DNA from: Nemertoderma westbladi
Lineage: Eukaryota > Xenacoelomorpha > Nemertodermatida > Nemertodermatidae
Length of the DNA: 64,000 nt
Direction: 5' to 3'
NCBI GenBank assembly: GCA_032718475.1
Contig: JAUCBJ010007569.1
Coordinates: forward strand, 1-64,000
Both the position numbers and the translations under genes were made by a program. Below, piece by piece: positions 62,530-64,000 of this stretch (its first letter is position 1; each line of letters opens with the position of its first letter). The notes beneath the pieces were generated by a model. The model was not told where the DNA came from, searched no databases, and saw only the letters and a program-made list of their open reading frames with translations.

Positions 62530-62846
62530 AAAATTCTCAGGCAGGCACAGCAAAAGCAAACAGTCGGCCGAAGCCGGAGGCGACCCGAAGGCTCCTCTTT
62601 CGATAGCTGCCACCCGAGGGTAGGGGTGGGCGCTACTCCTATCTGGTACCCGAGGGTAGGTGTGGGCGCTACTCCTATCTGGCACCCGAGGTTAGGGGTG
62701 GGCGCTAATCCTATCCCAAGACTTGCTCCCAGTTCTCTAACTGGTACTCATTTTATCGACCCCAGTGGATGAAAGGCTGAAAGGCTTACAGTGCCTACAA
62801 CCAATAGATTGCAGGCCCGGCGCTCAGCCAACTGAGCTACCCCGCC
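62530..62846 (-). repeat. tRNA-derived SINE (family A), with an expanded internal repeat
   Basis: Minus orientation: AAGGCGGGGTAGCTCAGTTGG head and TTGGTTGTAGG at the high-coordinate end, with the same body as 28619-28862. A unit of about 36 bp (ACCCGAGGGTAGGGGTGGGC-type) is present three times, against once in the other copy. It begins about 80 bp after the putative poly(A) signal. Confidence 0.85.
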
Positions 62847-63394
62847 TTAAAACGTTTCTCAAAAAACTCTTAAAAAACTCTTAAAAAACTCTTAAAACAC
62901 TTAAAACTCTCAAACAAAGAGAATTATTATTATTCCTTTATCATGGATGATGAAATATATTTTAAATTCAAGTAAACGTAATACTTAAAATATGGATTTA
63001 TATTCTTGAAACCTCCCCCTTTTTCAAATTCTTGATAAGCCACTGCCCAGACATCTCTGGTTTGAGTTTCCTAAGATGCCCCCCCCCCCCCCCCACCCCC
63101 TGGCTCTTTTGGACACGCCACAGGTTACACCTTAGGACAGACGAGAATTAGTTAATCAATGATAGTATACCGAGCTAGTCGGAATTTGTTTGGGAAATTA
63201 AATGTAGATTTCTCGAACGAGAAATCGACTTTTTGTGGATTTGGATTCGATTATTAAACAAAGGTGAAAGGTTGATATCAATAGCGGTACATTGTAAGCC
63301 TTGTCCAACAAATTACCAATACCCTACAGAAGTTTCCATAATAACAGAGTACTTTAAGGAGGGTGTAAACGCTACGCCGATAACCGACAACCGA
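62847..63394. other. 3' flank, no gene recognised
   Basis: Starts with several CTCTTAAAAAA repeats. A C17-class tract lies at about 63079-63100. Nothing coding is supported. Confidence 0.5.
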
Positions 63395-64000
63395 CAGCCG
63401 ACAACCACTATTGGTCAGGTCAGGTATTCTAGGTCATTGATCAAGAAAACTTGCCACCTCCATGCAGCATAAAGGAGGTGCCACCTGTAGCTGCATAGAC
63501 CCTCTTACTAGGGCAAATCTGGTCCTGTAACTAGGACCCCCTTCGTTCTGGGATAAGGACGCCCTTGGTCCTGGATTAAGGACCCATATACTTGGCTGCA
63601 GGGGTATATGGCCTGACCAGGCAGATGGTGATCTACCAATGGCTGGTTAGGAGTAGAGTGTTCTCATGTCCACTCTGAGGGCACTTCACTGCCACCTGCA
63701 CCTGGCAGCAAGGGTACAGGGCATGCATGACCCAGCAGATGAGCTGCAACAGCCAATGGTGGGTCATGTACGCCAGAGTAGATATGGGTGATGGGCCTCA
63801 TATCTGACTCCATTGCGACACCCACCCTGTGGAATGGCAAACCAGGGTGTGGTATTTGCCCCGAGAGCTGACTCGGCAAAAAAGCACCCCCCAACCCCCA
63901 CTATGGATTACATTAGCACTGCGGAGGTCCGGCCACTAGAGGCCAGTGGAATTACCGGACACAATCGGCCTCACAGGCGTCAGTTAACTCCTGACCGGCT
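63395..64000 (+). repeat. 5' region of an RTE-like LINE, running off the window
   Basis: Matches 56930-57280 (TTGCCACCTCCATGCAGCAT, TTGGCTGCAGGGGTATATG, CATGTCCACTCTGAG) and 59600-59770, in one continuous stretch. It is therefore the least broken copy of this segment. Its coding part would lie beyond 64000. Confidence 0.75.

Overview
This is animal nuclear DNA: one host gene with long introns, loaded with transposable elements. On the + strand five exons (3828-3953, 4133-4272, 32083-32213, 53676-53849, 62186-62265) encode a SIX1/2-type (sine oculis) homeobox protein. All introns are GT-AG, the phases match at every junction, and the summed CDS is 651 nt, giving 216 aa plus a stop. An in-frame TGA lies 9 bases before the ATG and an ATTAAA poly(A) signal follows the stop. 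The gene spans about 58 kb. The rest of the window is its 5' flank, introns of 0.18, 27.8, 21.5 and 8.3 kb, and a short 3' flank. The frequent AGGCCTA and ACCGGT words, the tRNA-SINEs and the BEL/RTE/CR1-like repertoire suggest a marine invertebrate, perhaps an echinoderm or other non-vertebrate deuterostome. That taxonomic guess is inference only.

Layout. 1-1200: RTE-like LINE 3' fragment. 1.5-1.9 kb: a short dispersed repeat (called NA-1 here). 3.8-4.3 kb: SIX exons 1 and 2. Intron 2 (4.3-32.1 kb) holds, in order: two inverted arrays of a 25-bp minisatellite; an AT-rich satellite interrupted by a nuclease-like ORF; a SINE; a 0.7-kb foldback element; an old minus-strand BEL/Pao element (E3) split by a younger complete minus-strand BEL/Pao element (E1, 14338-25247, 524-bp LTRs, TSD AGCAA); a second SINE; a decayed TIR transposon; and a piggyBac-like element bounded by TTAA that ends 72 bp before exon 3. 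Intron 3 (32.2-53.7 kb) holds a decayed RTE copy, a complete plus-strand BEL/Pao-like LTR element (E2, 32968-45368, 1246-bp LTRs, TSD GCATT) and a two-ORF CR1/Jockey-like LINE with both ORFs open. Intron 4 and the 3' flank hold foldback elements, a 71-bp palindrome, several broken RTE copies and a third SINE.

The most unusual material is in the BEL/Pao elements. E1 encodes Gag-protease and RT-RNase H in one frame split by a single TAA. It has no recognisable integrase, and pol is followed by an unidentified ORF (X) and then a third ORF (ORF3) with three CCHC zinc knuckles and a basic tail. E2 has lost RT and RNase H by an in-frame deletion and also has no integrase, yet it carries a diverged, broken homologue of the same triple-knuckle ORF3 just before its 3' LTR. 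E1, E2 and E3 share GTAAC immediately after the 5' LTR instead of a TGG-type primer-binding site. Nearly identical LTRs (two mismatches seen by eye in each pair) mean E1 and E2 inserted recently, although neither appears able to encode its own integrase.
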